From assembly GCF_021654855.1 (NCBI RefSeq), contig NZ_AP024202.1:1302001-1366000 (forward strand): 64,000 nt of DNA. The letters run 5' to 3'. The position numbers and the translations under genes were made by a program. The DNA is from Thiomicrorhabdus immobilis (GTDB taxonomy: Bacteria > Pseudomonadota > Gammaproteobacteria > Thiomicrospirales > Thiomicrospiraceae). Below are positions 1-8,684 of this stretch, one piece after another; within the stretch, counting starts at the first letter, position 1, and the number at the start of each line of letters is the position of its first letter. Below the pieces are notes generated by a model. The model did not search any database and was not told the DNA's origin. It worked only from the letters and a program-made list of their open reading frames with translations.

Positions 1-342
1 GACCGGCTTCGGAACTTCTTGATTAGGCAGTTGTCCGACTACATAGGTCGTTTGGCGGCTTTCATTCACCACCCACAAAACAGAATTGGTCAAATTCAAA
101 TGTGCCAAACGAGTCGGCATGCCCGACTGTATTTGCAGTGCCCAAAGATCGGTTCTGTTCTCAAGGATCAACGCAAGGTTTTCTACGGTCTGCTCTTGAA
201 CAATCGCCTGATTATTCAACATGATACGGTGTAAATCTATCGCAAAACGATAAGCCAGAAAAGGTAGGATTGTTAATAATAACAATAAGATAAAGAAACG
301 GGTTCTAATGGATAGCCTTAGGCCATTATGAGCAGTCAGCAT
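1..342 (-). CDS. Membrane sensor histidine kinase, PdsS-like, N-terminal part (cut by window edge)
   Basis: The reverse strand is open from an ATG at 340-342 to the left edge (114 codons seen). The start follows a TAGGA ribosome binding site about 9 nt upstream. The protein begins with a short basic segment and one hydrophobic helix (about residues 16-30, ILLLLLTILPFLAYRF), then an extracytoplasmic region with ENLALILENRTDLW. This arrangement and wording resemble the PdsS kinases of the proteobacterial dedicated sortase system. The kinase core lies outside the window, so the catalytic assignment rests on context: it starts 20 nt after a response regulator on the same strand, as expected for a co-transcribed pair. 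Another membrane-anchored kinase family cannot be excluded. Confidence 0.7.
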   Translation of the reverse strand, partial: MLTAHNGLRLSIRTRFFILLLLLTILPFLAYRFAIDLHRIMLNNQAIVQEQTVENLALILENRTDLWALQIQSGMPTRLAHLNLTNSVLWVVNESRQTTYVVGQLPNQEVPKPV

Positions 343-362
343 CGGTTTGTATCCTAAAATGA

Positions 363-1070
363 TTAGGGTTTATCTTGCCAACTATAACCACGTCCATATT
401 CATTGTGAATTAAATTGAAGTCAGGGGTAATTTTCTTAAACGCATTACGAATTCTACAAATATGAGTATTGATTGTATTACGCTCAACCACACCTTGAGT
501 AGAAGATTGCAACGCATCATAGGAAATAACGCTACTTTCTCCTGCAGTAGCAAACTGCTTTAACATTTCAAACTCTGTTGCCGTTAAGTCCAATGGCTTA
601 TTGTGCCAGTAAGCTTTAAATTGTTCTGGAGCAAGTTCAAGATTGGGGATTTTCGATTTTTCATCATTGGCGTTATTTGATTTAGGAGCGCCGGTAATAC
701 GAAGAAGGTTTTTAACCTTCACAATAAGTACATTTAAACTAATCGGTTTTGGAAGGTAATCGATTGCACCCAAAGCATGGCCGGTATAAATATCAAATTC
801 TGATTGGCGTTCTGACAGGAAGATAATCGGGATAGGTTGGTTGTAACTCAGTAAGTGTTTCGCCAAATCAAAACCACCATCGACTTCAGAGCCTAAAATA
901 ATATCCGAAATGACTAAATCAGGTAAAGACTCCGCAAATGACTTTTCTGCATCCGCACGGTTAGTAAAAGGGGTGATGGTAAAGCCTTGCTGTTTAAGCG
1001 CTTCAACTAAACTATTGAGCTGTAGTTCATCATCTTCAATAACGGCGATTTTATAATCGGTATTTTGCAT
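363..1070 (-). CDS. Two-component response regulator, winged-helix output, PdsR-like
   Basis: This 235-aa protein has a receiver domain (about residues 7-125) with the acidic pair D13/D14, phospho-acceptor D56, switch residue S86 and conserved K108. A C-terminal OmpR-type winged helix (about 155-235) carries DLTATEFEML and a final YGRGYSW. The stretch DIILGSEVDGGFDL after the phospho-Asp resembles the DIGLGDEPDGGF region I associate with PdsR, regulator of the proteobacterial dedicated sortase system. It is the first gene of a pair with the kinase that starts 20 nt downstream, and 40 nt separate it from the upstream cupin gene. No sortase or sortase substrate is visible here, so the pathway is inferred. 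Confidence 0.85.
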   Translation of the reverse strand: MQNTDYKIAVIEDDELQLNSLVEALKQQGFTITPFTNRADAEKSFAESLPDLVISDIILGSEVDGGFDLAKHLLSYNQPIPIIFLSERQSEFDIYTGHALGAIDYLPKPISLNVLIVKVKNLLRITGAPKSNNANDEKSKIPNLELAPEQFKAYWHNKPLDLTATEFEMLKQFATAGESSVISYDALQSSTQGVVERNTINTHICRIRNAFKKITPDFNLIHNEYGRGYSWQDKP

Positions 1071-1110
1071 ATCTTTATCCTGATTTAAGGTCTAAGCATA
1101 GTAAACGATA

Positions 1111-2040
1111 TTATCGAATATATTGGAAGTCCAAAACTTGCATGTTCATAATGATTCCAGCATCTTGGATCGGCAATACAATCGCATCTTCACCCGAATC
1201 GTTATGGTGAGAGTGCCACCATCCCGGAGGGGTGATAAAAGCAGAACCTGGAGTCCACATCGCTTTGATTGGGTTAATGATTTCCCCGTTTTCGTCAACC
1301 TCTTTACCGATTAAAGTATAGGTATCAGGCCCCGCATTCACACAGAAGTCCAATGCGATGGAGTTATGGCGATGAGGTTTTTGAACCACACCTGCCGGCA
1401 ATACATTATAAAGCGCCCACAAAGTATGGGTTAATGTCATGGTTTGCGGAAAATGCGGGTTCGACAGCAAGAAACCTGTGCGGTTGCGGCCTTCAGCTAC
1501 TTTACGGACAGCTTCCAATTCACTGCATAAACGTTCTTTGGTATATAAAACAGGCTGAAAGCGTTCACTTGATGGTTTGACACCAAGATAGTTAAGAAGA
1601 GGGGCATCATTTACCCAATAGATAGCCGTATCTTCAGTTGCGGTATGTAAAGCATCCGGAACACCTGGTAAAGTAAATAAGTCACCCGCTTTCCATTCGA
1701 TTGTGCCGTGCTTCATCTGCGTGCGTCCAGAACCACGGATTACATAGAACATCTGAGAAGTTACCGATGCATCGGTTTTAATGGTATCTCCAGCTGAAAT
1801 CTTAATGTAACTGGCCATTAAGTTTGGCGAAGTTGCAAGGTAAGAGGTTTCCAACTGCTTTGAAAGATCAAATGGAATGATTCGTGTTTCGCCACCTTGG
1901 TGTAAAGCACTTGGGTAATCAATAACATCAATTTTAGGCATAGGCGGGTTTACCGCAGACATATACTCTTTAACTTCTGCCTGGTGTTCCCATTGCTGCT
2001 GTGCTGCTTCTTGAATTTGTTCTACATTTAGTCTATTCAT
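1111..2040 (-). CDS. Double-cupin protein, gentisate 1,2-dioxygenase-like
   Basis: This 309-aa protein has two cupin barrels. The second (about residues 205-295) keeps likely metal ligands H223 and H225 (PHRHNS) and the later PPGWWHSHH segment with H276. The first (about 75-145) has the cupin fold signature (YVIRGSGRTQMK, WKAGDLFTLPG) but lacks the His-x-His pair. Length and two-barrel layout match the gentisate 1,2-dioxygenase-like family, ring-cleaving Fe(II) enzymes. No other aromatic degradation genes are nearby, so the substrate is unknown. It lies 40 nt upstream of the response regulator and could be co-transcribed with it. Confidence 0.75.
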   Translation of the reverse strand: MNRLNVEQIQEAAQQQWEHQAEVKEYMSAVNPPMPKIDVIDYPSALHQGGETRIIPFDLSKQLETSYLATSPNLMASYIKISAGDTIKTDASVTSQMFYVIRGSGRTQMKHGTIEWKAGDLFTLPGVPDALHTATEDTAIYWVNDAPLLNYLGVKPSSERFQPVLYTKERLCSELEAVRKVAEGRNRTGFLLSNPHFPQTMTLTHTLWALYNVLPAGVVQKPHRHNSIALDFCVNAGPDTYTLIGKEVDENGEIINPIKAMWTPGSAFITPPGWWHSHHNDSGEDAIVLPIQDAGIIMNMQVLDFQYIR

Positions 2041-2164
2041 GGTTTTTGTTCAACATCATTAAATTAATTATTGGGCTATTATAAAAGCACCTTAACCAAA
2101 TTACTATTTTTCTAAGTAATCAATAAGCTAAGTGACCGCTAATTCTATACTGTGTACCAATATG

Positions 2165-2201
2165 AAAAAACCACTATTTTTATAACGTATATAGTGGTTT
2201 T
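2165..2201 (-). terminator. Rho-independent terminator after rpoN
   Basis: The arms CCACTA (2171-2176) and TAGTGG pair across an AT-rich loop and are flanked by an A-run at 2165-2170 and TTTT on the other side. On the reverse strand this gives a stem followed by a T-run about 30-60 nt after the rpoN stop. Confidence 0.7.
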
Positions 2202-2229
2202 AAGAGATATGGTCATTATTTGAAAGGGA

Positions 2230-3738
2230 TTAAAACTTAAATTTATTCAGTTTTTTTCGCTCACTTGAGGATGGGATTTTCAGGGCTTCTCGGTATTTCG
2301 CAATCGTCCTGCGAGCAACCACAATGTCCTTATCCTCTAAAAGACTCATTAGCTTACTGTCACTTAATGGCTTTTTAGGGTCTTCTGCGTCTATCAACTC
2401 TTTGATATGAGCCTTGATTGCGATGGCAGATTGATCCGCACTTCCATATTGACTAACCCCTGTAGAAAAGAAGTACTTCAGTTCAAAAGTTCCACGAGGT
2501 GTCTGAATGTATTTTTGGTTAGTCGCTCGTGAGATGGTTGATTCATGTAAATCTAAATAGTCAGCGACTTCCCTTAAAACCAATGGTTGCATAGCATGTT
2601 CTCCTTCTTCAAAAAAGCGCTCTTGTTTTTCAACAATAAACTTGCCCACTCTCAAAAGTGTTTCACCACGGCTATGGATACTTTTAATCAAACCTTTTGC
2701 TTCCAGCAATTGTTCTTTAATCTGCTTAGATTGCTCGTCGTTTTTTAAGCTGCTCGCCAAGTCAATGTAAGCGGTATTGATAGACAGGCGAGGGAAGGCA
2801 TTGCTGTTTAACTCAACCAGCCAACCATCTTTGACTCTACGCAATCTCAGGTCAGGCACAATCACTTCTGACTGTGTGCTGGAGTAGTCACGCCCAGGTC
2901 TTGGGTTTAAAGATTGAATCAGCCTAATTAACTGGGTTAGTTCGTCATCATCTAAGCCATATAGTTTCTTGATTCTTTTGGAATCGTGGAATGATAGCCA
3001 ATCGAAATTCTCGGTAATTAACTGGATGGCCGTCATGACATAAGGTGTTTTAGGTTGGTTGGCTAATTGCAATAGCAAGCTTTCCTGGACGGTTCTCGCA
3101 CCAACCCCCGTCGGTTCAAACTGCTGGATAACTTTGAGTACCGCTTCAACTTCAGGAACTGAAACGATTACATCAGGTTCATTGTTGGCAATTGAATCCT
3201 TTATATCTTCCAAAGAGCTGGATAAGTAACCCTCTTCATTGATGTCATCGATGATATATGAAGCGATGACCGATTCATTTTCATCCCAAGGATAAATATC
3301 GGACTGCCAATAAAGGTGGTCATGTAACGACTCTTCCGAAGCGGTATAGGTTTCCGCACTGGTATATTCTTCCGCGGATTGATTCGAAGCTGGGGTATGG
3401 TCTGTGTAGACTTCTTCCCAATCATAATCAATCTCTAAATCATCTTTAATCGTGTCGGATTGATTAATGTCTAAAGGGGTTTCACTATCCGTAGCGTTAG
3501 CTATTTCTGTCTTTTCATCGGAAGAGGGGTCATTAGCCGCTTCAAGATTATCCTTTTCATCGTCATCTTGATCAAACTCTTCATTAACTTCAAGCATGAA
3601 ATTGGTTTCAAGAGTAGCTTCAATGGTTTGTTGAACTTCAAGTGCAGAGTACTGCAATATTTTAATCGACTGTTGTAATTGTGGGGTGAGCTTAAGCTGC
3701 TGTCCCATGTTAATTTGTAAGCCGGGCATCAGTGCCAT
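2230..3738 (-). CDS. rpoN: RNA polymerase sigma-54 factor
   Basis: Sigma-54 directs RNA polymerase to -24/-12 promoters and needs AAA+ activators. The 502-aa protein has the Gln/Leu-rich region I at its N-terminus (QQLKLTPQLQQSIKILQ, about residues 13-29), a long acidic region II (about 50-140), the core-binding and helix-turn-helix regions, and the diagnostic RpoN box ARRTIAKYRE at about 475-484. Length is normal for the family. The gene appears monocistronic. The usual gammaproteobacterial neighbours (lptB upstream, hpf/ptsN downstream) are absent, so the classical rpoN cluster is broken up in this organism. Confidence 0.97.
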   Translation of the reverse strand: MALMPGLQINMGQQLKLTPQLQQSIKILQYSALEVQQTIEATLETNFMLEVNEEFDQDDDEKDNLEAANDPSSDEKTEIANATDSETPLDINQSDTIKDDLEIDYDWEEVYTDHTPASNQSAEEYTSAETYTASEESLHDHLYWQSDIYPWDENESVIASYIIDDINEEGYLSSSLEDIKDSIANNEPDVIVSVPEVEAVLKVIQQFEPTGVGARTVQESLLLQLANQPKTPYVMTAIQLITENFDWLSFHDSKRIKKLYGLDDDELTQLIRLIQSLNPRPGRDYSSTQSEVIVPDLRLRRVKDGWLVELNSNAFPRLSINTAYIDLASSLKNDEQSKQIKEQLLEAKGLIKSIHSRGETLLRVGKFIVEKQERFFEEGEHAMQPLVLREVADYLDLHESTISRATNQKYIQTPRGTFELKYFFSTGVSQYGSADQSAIAIKAHIKELIDAEDPKKPLSDSKLMSLLEDKDIVVARRTIAKYREALKIPSSSERKKLNKFKF

Positions 3739-3966
3739 ATTGAAGAGAACTCCTGGGAAAATAGAATAGTAATAGTGAATATTATAGATATAATAATCAA
3801 AATAGTTATAAAACGTAAGCTAAAAACCATACTTAAAGCATGAAATTAATCGCTGATAACGGTATGATTGCTAAAATTTACGTAATTTTGTAAGAGCATG
3901 TTTATAAAAGAATGAGCCTGAATCCTTGGTGATTCACGGTTTATCAAAAAGTTTAGAGGATACACA

Positions 3967-4416
3967 ATGTCAATAAAAGAAGACGCCCACGCGATAATTG
4001 ATCAGTTGAATGATGATGCTAACTGGAATGACCTTGTTAAAGCGTTATACCTTAATAAAAAGATTACACTTGGTATGACTGATTTGGAAGTCGTGCAAGA
4101 TACATTAAGTGAATCGGATGTTAACGGTATTATCGGGCGCTTACAATCAGCGAGCACTCAACCTGATGATATGCGTAATACCAGAACCTATAAGCCGGGT
4201 GATGCAGCAACACTGGGTATGGTTGCTGGTGTAGTGGCGATTTTATTTAGCTTTGTGTTTCCACCGATTGCATGGGTGGCGGCACCTATTGCGATTGTAG
4301 CCGGTGCGATTGGTCTTAAAAACAAGGAAGATAAGGCTTGGGTGCCTATTTTATTGGCACTGATTTCAATTGTTCCTATGATTAGCATTTTAGCGGATCA
4401 CGTTGGTTTGAGTTAA
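3967..4416 (+). CDS. Small membrane protein with antitoxin-like N-terminal segment, function unknown
   Basis: This 149-aa protein starts 8 nt after an AGAGGA ribosome binding site. Residues 1-60 are soluble and acidic. The stretch around AIIDQLNDDANWNDLVKALY, continuing into KKITLGMTDLE, resembles the LPDDATWDDL...QKIEAGLADVE segment common in small bacterial antitoxins. The C-terminal half (about 75-145) contains two to three hydrophobic segments with a PPIAWVAAPIAIVAGAIG core, like DUF4190-type membrane domains. I do not recognise the combined architecture. No toxin gene is adjacent. A strong terminator follows, so it is probably a single-gene unit. Confidence 0.7.
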   Translation: MSIKEDAHAIIDQLNDDANWNDLVKALYLNKKITLGMTDLEVVQDTLSESDVNGIIGRLQSASTQPDDMRNTRTYKPGDAATLGMVAGVVAILFSFVFPPIAWVAAPIAIVAGAIGLKNKEDKAWVPILLALISIVPMISILADHVGLS

Positions 4417-4489
4417 GGGTAAGACCATTTGTTTACAATGACTGTATAAAACCATACAACTAAATCACGAAACAAATAAAAAATAAATG

Positions 4490-4534
4490 CCGAGAAAAGA
4501 CAAGCGAATAAGTTTGTAATTTCTCGGTTTTTTT
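4490..4534 (+). terminator. Rho-independent terminator after the 3967 gene
   Basis: CCGAGAAA (4490-4497) pairs with TTTCTCGG (4520-4527), followed directly by seven T residues. This is a textbook forward-strand terminator about 75 nt after the stop codon. Confidence 0.85.
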
Positions 4535-5263
4535 GTATCTAAAATTTACAACCAGTCGTATAAAAGCCGTGTCCTGAAAAATTCTGTTGGACTCGAAATC
4601 CATACACGCAAATATGAGTCTCTGATATGAGCTTCTGAAATTTAATAAAACCGTACAAGCCGTGAAAGGGTTTAAATCGTCCTTAATTGATTTACATATT
4701 ATTTTCAAAGACTTATCAATAATGCGAAATCAAAGTCATTCAAATACGTTAATTCGAAGTTTTTTAATCATTATGTTTTGATTGTTTAAGTTCAAGTTTT
4801 GAGTAGAGCTAAAACACAGCAATGTAATAAAACGTTCTAAATCAATAATATAGTTGTAACTAGAGACTAAACCCCTCTTTTTAATTTCTTAATCATTGTT
4901 CGTATAATATATATTATGTTAAATTGAATAATGCATAAAAATACAATTAATTGATAAACTCCCCCTATTTTGTAGATTTCAGAATTAAATGGATTTTAAA
5001 GTAAAGATTTAGAAGATTTACAGATGTTGTGTCTAGCACCTATTGAATCAATATTCATTGACCAACAATAAACTAGCTATTTTGATTTCTGCATCTTATG
5101 GATAAATTCAAATACGATGCATTTTTTAAAATTGAGCTAAGCAATTTCGTACAAGAAATATAAATACCATTTTTGTTAATATGTATTTTATTAATCCTAT
5201 ATAGCTAAAATCCACTGACAGACCCAAATGCATTGAATTATTAAATGAACCATCGACTTGTTC
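4535..5263. other. AT-rich gene-free stretch
   Basis: About 730 bases, visibly more AT-rich than the surroundings, with no convincing ORF, tRNA or repeat array. A reverse-strand ORF at 4460-4708 (82 codons) runs through the terminator, has no ribosome binding site and low-complexity content, and is probably spurious. Runs such as TATAATATATATTATG (around 4905) could serve as promoter elements, but nothing obvious is downstream of them. It may be a decayed gene or a regulatory RNA locus. Confidence 0.5.
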
Positions 5264-5297
5264 GAATCAAAATAACCAGGCCTGGTCACTTTGATTC
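5264..5297. repeat. Hairpin containing exact palindrome copy (core 5275-5286)
   Basis: The core ACCAGGCCTGGT at 5275-5286 is flanked by further complementary arms GAATCAAA (5264-5271) and TTTGATTC (5290-5297). Together they form a long stem just downstream of the arsC stop. This is one of nine exact copies in the window. A terminator or end-of-gene role for arsC is plausible. Confidence 0.8.
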
Positions 5298-5326
5298 AAC
5301 CGTGAAAATGTAGAGTTGTTCTACGG

Positions 5327-5683
5327 TTAGATGATTTCCAGTACATTTTCTGGTGGCCTTCCCATAATGGCTTTGTTGCCGACTCTAACAATGGGTCTTT
5401 CAATCAGTTTTGGATTTTCGACTAAAATAGCGAGCCATTCATCATCAGAACGCTTATCTTGTTTTGTTAAACCTAGTTCGGTAAACAAATCCTCTCCGGT
5501 TCTGACAATCTCTAAGGGCGTTACTTTCATCAACTCACACAACTCGGCTAGCTCTTGTTTATTTGGCGGATTTTCAAGGTAACGTATTTCATCCACTTGA
5601 TAACCATTTTCATTGAGTATTTGTAAAGTATTACGGCTTTTAGAGCATCGAGGGTTATGATAAATAACAGCTGATTTCACCAT
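5327..5683 (-). CDS. arsC: ArsC-family reductase (arsenate reductase, glutaredoxin type)
   Basis: This 118-aa thioredoxin-fold protein carries the ArsC catalytic motif YHNPRCSKSRNTL near its N-terminus, with the single active cysteine in NPRCS, and the later PIVRVGNKAIMGRPPE segment typical of glutaredoxin-dependent arsenate reductases. Length is standard. It starts 2 nt after the xseB stop, so it is the last gene of the dusA-xseA-xseB-arsC run. No arsenite pump or ArsR regulator is nearby. Many chromosomal members (YffB/ArsC-like) are not dedicated to arsenic, so the physiological substrate is uncertain. Confidence 0.9.
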   Translation of the reverse strand: MVKSAVIYHNPRCSKSRNTLQILNENGYQVDEIRYLENPPNKQELAELCELMKVTPLEIVRTGEDLFTELGLTKQDKRSDDEWLAILVENPKLIERPIVRVGNKAIMGRPPENVLEII

Positions 5684-5685
5684 GA

Positions 5686-5904
5686 TCAGTCCTCAGATTG
5701 ATTACTAGATTCCGTTTCCAAACGGGTGTTAAGCGCTGTTTCCACCGCTTCAATTCGCGATTTACAAAGCTGATAGGCTCTTGTAGCATCATCAACCATT
5801 GGGACAAGTTCATCAATATCGACCTCGCCACTATTGGCAAGTTTTTGGGCAATTTCTTGTAGTTTTTGATAATTTTCTTTAAAACTCTCTGCTGTTTGAG
5901 CCAT
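5686..5904 (-). CDS. xseB: Exodeoxyribonuclease VII small subunit
   Basis: A 72-aa mostly helical protein, FKENYQKLQEIAQKLANSGE in the N-terminal half, with the LCKSRIEAVETAL segment typical of XseB. It forms ExoVII with XseA and degrades single-stranded DNA to oligonucleotides. It lies 69 nt downstream of xseA and just upstream of arsC on the same strand. Family length is about 70-80 aa, so it is complete. Confidence 0.93.
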   Translation of the reverse strand: MAQTAESFKENYQKLQEIAQKLANSGEVDIDELVPMVDDATRAYQLCKSRIEAVETALNTRLETESSNQSED

Positions 5905-5973
5905 GTTGTTTTATTCCTTTAGGTTCAATTTGTTACAAGCAATAGATTAGCCGAATTACAAGACCCGACTCCT

Positions 5974-7611
5974 CTAATGCGTTTTGATTTTCTGGTTTTT
6001 TTCGATTTTGGCTTCAATCATCCCATCGCTGAACTCAAGCTCGACGGTCTCTTGTTCAAGTGCCTGTTTCGCCGTCGTAATCGGTTTGCCATCGGCATCT
6101 TTGACAATGCTAAACCCCCTGTTTAACTGGGATTTTGGCCCGGAACTTAAAATAAACGCAATCCATTGAATTATCTGCTGTTTTTGAGTGCTCAAAGAAC
6201 GTTTGGCCTCAAGATTAATTGTCTCTTTTAACCGCCCTACTTCTTTTTCAACCAAATTCACCTTACTCTTAACTTCAGCGTTAATGCTGTGGTAGATTGC
6301 ATCGATATCCTGAGTGACTCTCGAAATTTTAGACTCGCTGAGACGGCTTATTTCATAATGAATCGGCTCTACTTTTTTTTGCCAGCGGTAGACACAACCT
6401 AAACTATTCTGAGTGATTTCATGGTTTAGCTTATTGATTTTATGGTGTAAATTCTGCACTAGAATTCGACTGGACTGTTCAATATGTGTCCAGTTTATTT
6501 GAGCATTTTTTGCTTGCTGAACGATTTGGGTTTTAATAAAACCAATCACCTTACTTGGTGTATCAAAGCGGCTATGGGCCACCTCATCCAATATGGTGTT
6601 ATCGCGTTCATGACCGATACCCGAAAATACAGGAAGTTCTAATAAGCATAGGGTTTCTGCAATAGACTCGATATTAAGCATATTCAAATCCAGCTTTGCG
6701 CCTCCACCGCGAATGATCACTAACGCATCAAAGGGTTTGGTTTGATGAAGAGACTTGACCGCAGCAATCGCTTCCAGCATTTCACCCTCTACCGCATCCC
6801 CTTGAAAGCTACTGTAAAAATAAGTGAACTCACAGAGTTTAAATTTCTGTAATTGATCGGCGTCCGCTCTAAAGTCCCCCAATCCTGCAGCTTGAGGTGG
6901 AGCAATCACCGCTATCCTGAAATAGTCTGCCGGCAATTGGTGGCCTTTATTTTGTTGGTAGATACCCTTTTGCATCAGGTTTTTTCTGATTTGATTGAGT
7001 CGTTGCTCAAGCTCACCTAAAGTGTAGCTTGGATCTAAATCCTGGATAACCAGTGAGAAACCATATTGCTCATGAAAACTGACTTCTGCAAGCAGCAACA
7101 CTTTTTGCCCAATCGCCAATTCAGAACCCGTTTCAAGGCTGAAACGCTCCAATAACCGTCCAGCCTGGCTTTGCCAGATCATCGCGCGACAGTTCGCAAT
7201 GGCCTGACCGCTATCATTGGTTTCGGTTAACTCTAAATAGACATGTCCACGACGAGTATTGATATTGGCGATTTCAGCGACAACCCAAACCCCACCTCGA
7301 AAACCTTGTCTGAGAACCGTTTGAACTTTATTGAGGACAATAGAAAGTTTGGTTCCTTTCTGCTCTTCAGTGGCATTGGAAGGACTCGCAAAACCAGTTT
7401 GCTCAAAGTTCAATGACAGTGTTGAATTATCAATACTGTCGGCTGAAACATTGTGATCAAGCGGATTGGTACTTGGTAACCATTTTTTAAAGCCATCTAA
7501 ACTATCATTTAACGCTTCTGGCACATACCAGCGTTTGCTGACCGCATCCCAGCGTGCACCCAGTGCCTTGGCTTGATCCTTCTCTCTAAAAGGGACTTCT
7601 AAAAATATCAT
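5974..7611 (-). CDS. xseA: Exodeoxyribonuclease VII large subunit with N-terminal DUF5710-like domain
   Basis: The protein is 545 aa against about 450 for the usual XseA. Residues 1-46 (IFLEVPFREKDQAKALGARW, then KRWYVP) form a DUF5710-like module, followed by a linker to about residue 85. The normal XseA then begins (KLSIVLNKVQTVLRQGFRGG): OB-fold to about 190, catalytic domain with DALVIIRGGGAKLDLNMLN and GIGHERDNTILDEVAH, coiled coil, and C-terminal LNRGFSIV. The start is supported by a 4-nt ATGA overlap with dusA, and no internal Met could give a normal-length protein. The fused domain is described elsewhere on DNA-processing proteins and may aid substrate binding (inference). Confidence 0.94.
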   Translation of the reverse strand: MIFLEVPFREKDQAKALGARWDAVSKRWYVPEALNDSLDGFKKWLPSTNPLDHNVSADSIDNSTLSLNFEQTGFASPSNATEEQKGTKLSIVLNKVQTVLRQGFRGGVWVVAEIANINTRRGHVYLELTETNDSGQAIANCRAMIWQSQAGRLLERFSLETGSELAIGQKVLLLAEVSFHEQYGFSLVIQDLDPSYTLGELEQRLNQIRKNLMQKGIYQQNKGHQLPADYFRIAVIAPPQAAGLGDFRADADQLQKFKLCEFTYFYSSFQGDAVEGEMLEAIAAVKSLHQTKPFDALVIIRGGGAKLDLNMLNIESIAETLCLLELPVFSGIGHERDNTILDEVAHSRFDTPSKVIGFIKTQIVQQAKNAQINWTHIEQSSRILVQNLHHKINKLNHEITQNSLGCVYRWQKKVEPIHYEISRLSESKISRVTQDIDAIYHSINAEVKSKVNLVEKEVGRLKETINLEAKRSLSTQKQQIIQWIAFILSSGPKSQLNRGFSIVKDADGKPITTAKQALEQETVELEFSDGMIEAKIEKNQKIKTH

Positions 7612-8684
7612 GCACGATCTTCCATGCGCTGTATTTCTTGATTGACCATTTGATAGGCTTCCTCAACCACATTGACTCCAGCACAGGTTTTAAAGGCATT
7701 TTCCGACAGATGTCTACGCCAAATGCGCCCACCAGGTAAACCATGAAACAACCCTAACATGTGACGGGTAATCTGAATAAGTTTTCCACCATCCGTCAGA
7801 TGCTGTTCTATATAAGGATACATTTTTTCAAGAACCTGCTCTCTAGTAATGATAGGAGCGTTTTTTGCATAATATAAACGGTCTACCTCAGCAAGCATAT
7901 AGGGCTGTTCATAGGCTGCTCTACCAAGCATTACACCATCCACTGCAGAAAGGTCTTGGTAAGATGAGTAATGCGCCAAAGCATCCGAATGAGTTTTCAA
8001 ACCGCCATTGATTGCGATATCCAATTCAGGGAACTCTTGCTTAAGTCTATGCACCCAGTCGTATTTCAACGGGGGGATTTCGCGATTTTCTTTTGGTGAC
8101 AAACCTTGCAACCAGGCTTTACGAGCATGAACAATCAAGCCGTCCACACCCGCTTCAACCAGGCCTGCTACAAATTGATGTAAAATTTCAAACTCTTCTT
8201 GGTCATCAATCCCGATTCGGGTTTTCACGGTAACCGGAATATCAACCTTGGCTTTCATTGCCGAAACATTTTCAGCCACCAACTCGGGATGACCAAGTAG
8301 ACAAGCGCCAATCATATTGTTTTGTACACGATCGCTTGGACAACCGACATTCAAATTGATTTCGGAATACCCCCACTCTTCACCTAAAGCGGCACAGGTT
8401 GCCAAATCCTTTGAATCGCTACCACCAAGCTGTAAAACCACTGGTGCCTCACAATCATTATGGCCTAAAAAACGCGGTAAATTGTCACCGTAGATAATCG
8501 CACCCGTAGTAACCATTTCACTATATAACCAGGCCTGCTCAGTTAACTGGCGATGAAAATAACGGCAATGCTTGTCAGTCCAATCCAACATGGGCGCAAC
8601 GGAAAATCCAACCGCACTGTTGTTATGACTCAGGTTTTTCGATAGCGCTCGCTCTGGAATGATTGAATGTGTTTTGTCTGTCAA
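7608..8684 (-). CDS. dusA: tRNA-dihydrouridine(20/20a) synthase
   Basis: A flavoprotein that reduces uridine 20/20a in the tRNA D-loop. The 358-aa protein has the TIM-barrel start SVAPMLDWTDKHCRYF, the catalytic cysteine C115 in NLNVGCPSDRV, the DusA-specific HARKAWLQGLSPKENR segment that separates it from DusB/DusC, and the C-terminal GLPGGRIWRRHLSE. Length is slightly above the family norm because of a polar N-terminal tail of about 25 residues. It overlaps xseA by 4 nt (first gene of the run ending in arsC) and is divergent from relA. Confidence 0.95.
   Translation of the reverse strand: MTDKTHSIIPERALSKNLSHNNSAVGFSVAPMLDWTDKHCRYFHRQLTEQAWLYSEMVTTGAIIYGDNLPRFLGHNDCEAPVVLQLGGSDSKDLATCAALGEEWGYSEINLNVGCPSDRVQNNMIGACLLGHPELVAENVSAMKAKVDIPVTVKTRIGIDDQEEFEILHQFVAGLVEAGVDGLIVHARKAWLQGLSPKENREIPPLKYDWVHRLKQEFPELDIAINGGLKTHSDALAHYSSYQDLSAVDGVMLGRAAYEQPYMLAEVDRLYYAKNAPIITREQVLEKMYPYIEQHLTDGGKLIQITRHMLGLFHGLPGGRIWRRHLSENAFKTCAGVNVVEEAYQMVNQEIQRMEDRA

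Noticed and set aside
19-234. Forward ORF at the left edge
   Set aside because: It is the shadow of the reverse-strand kinase, whose N-terminal membrane segment and start site are convincing.
4460-4708. Reverse ORF of 82 codons after the 3967 gene
   Set aside because: Overlaps the strong terminator, no ribosome site, composition unlike real genes nearby.
5974-7611. DUF5710-like part of xseA as evidence of phage insertion
   Set aside because: No phage genes, and the gene is tightly embedded in dusA-xseA-xseB with overlapping codons.
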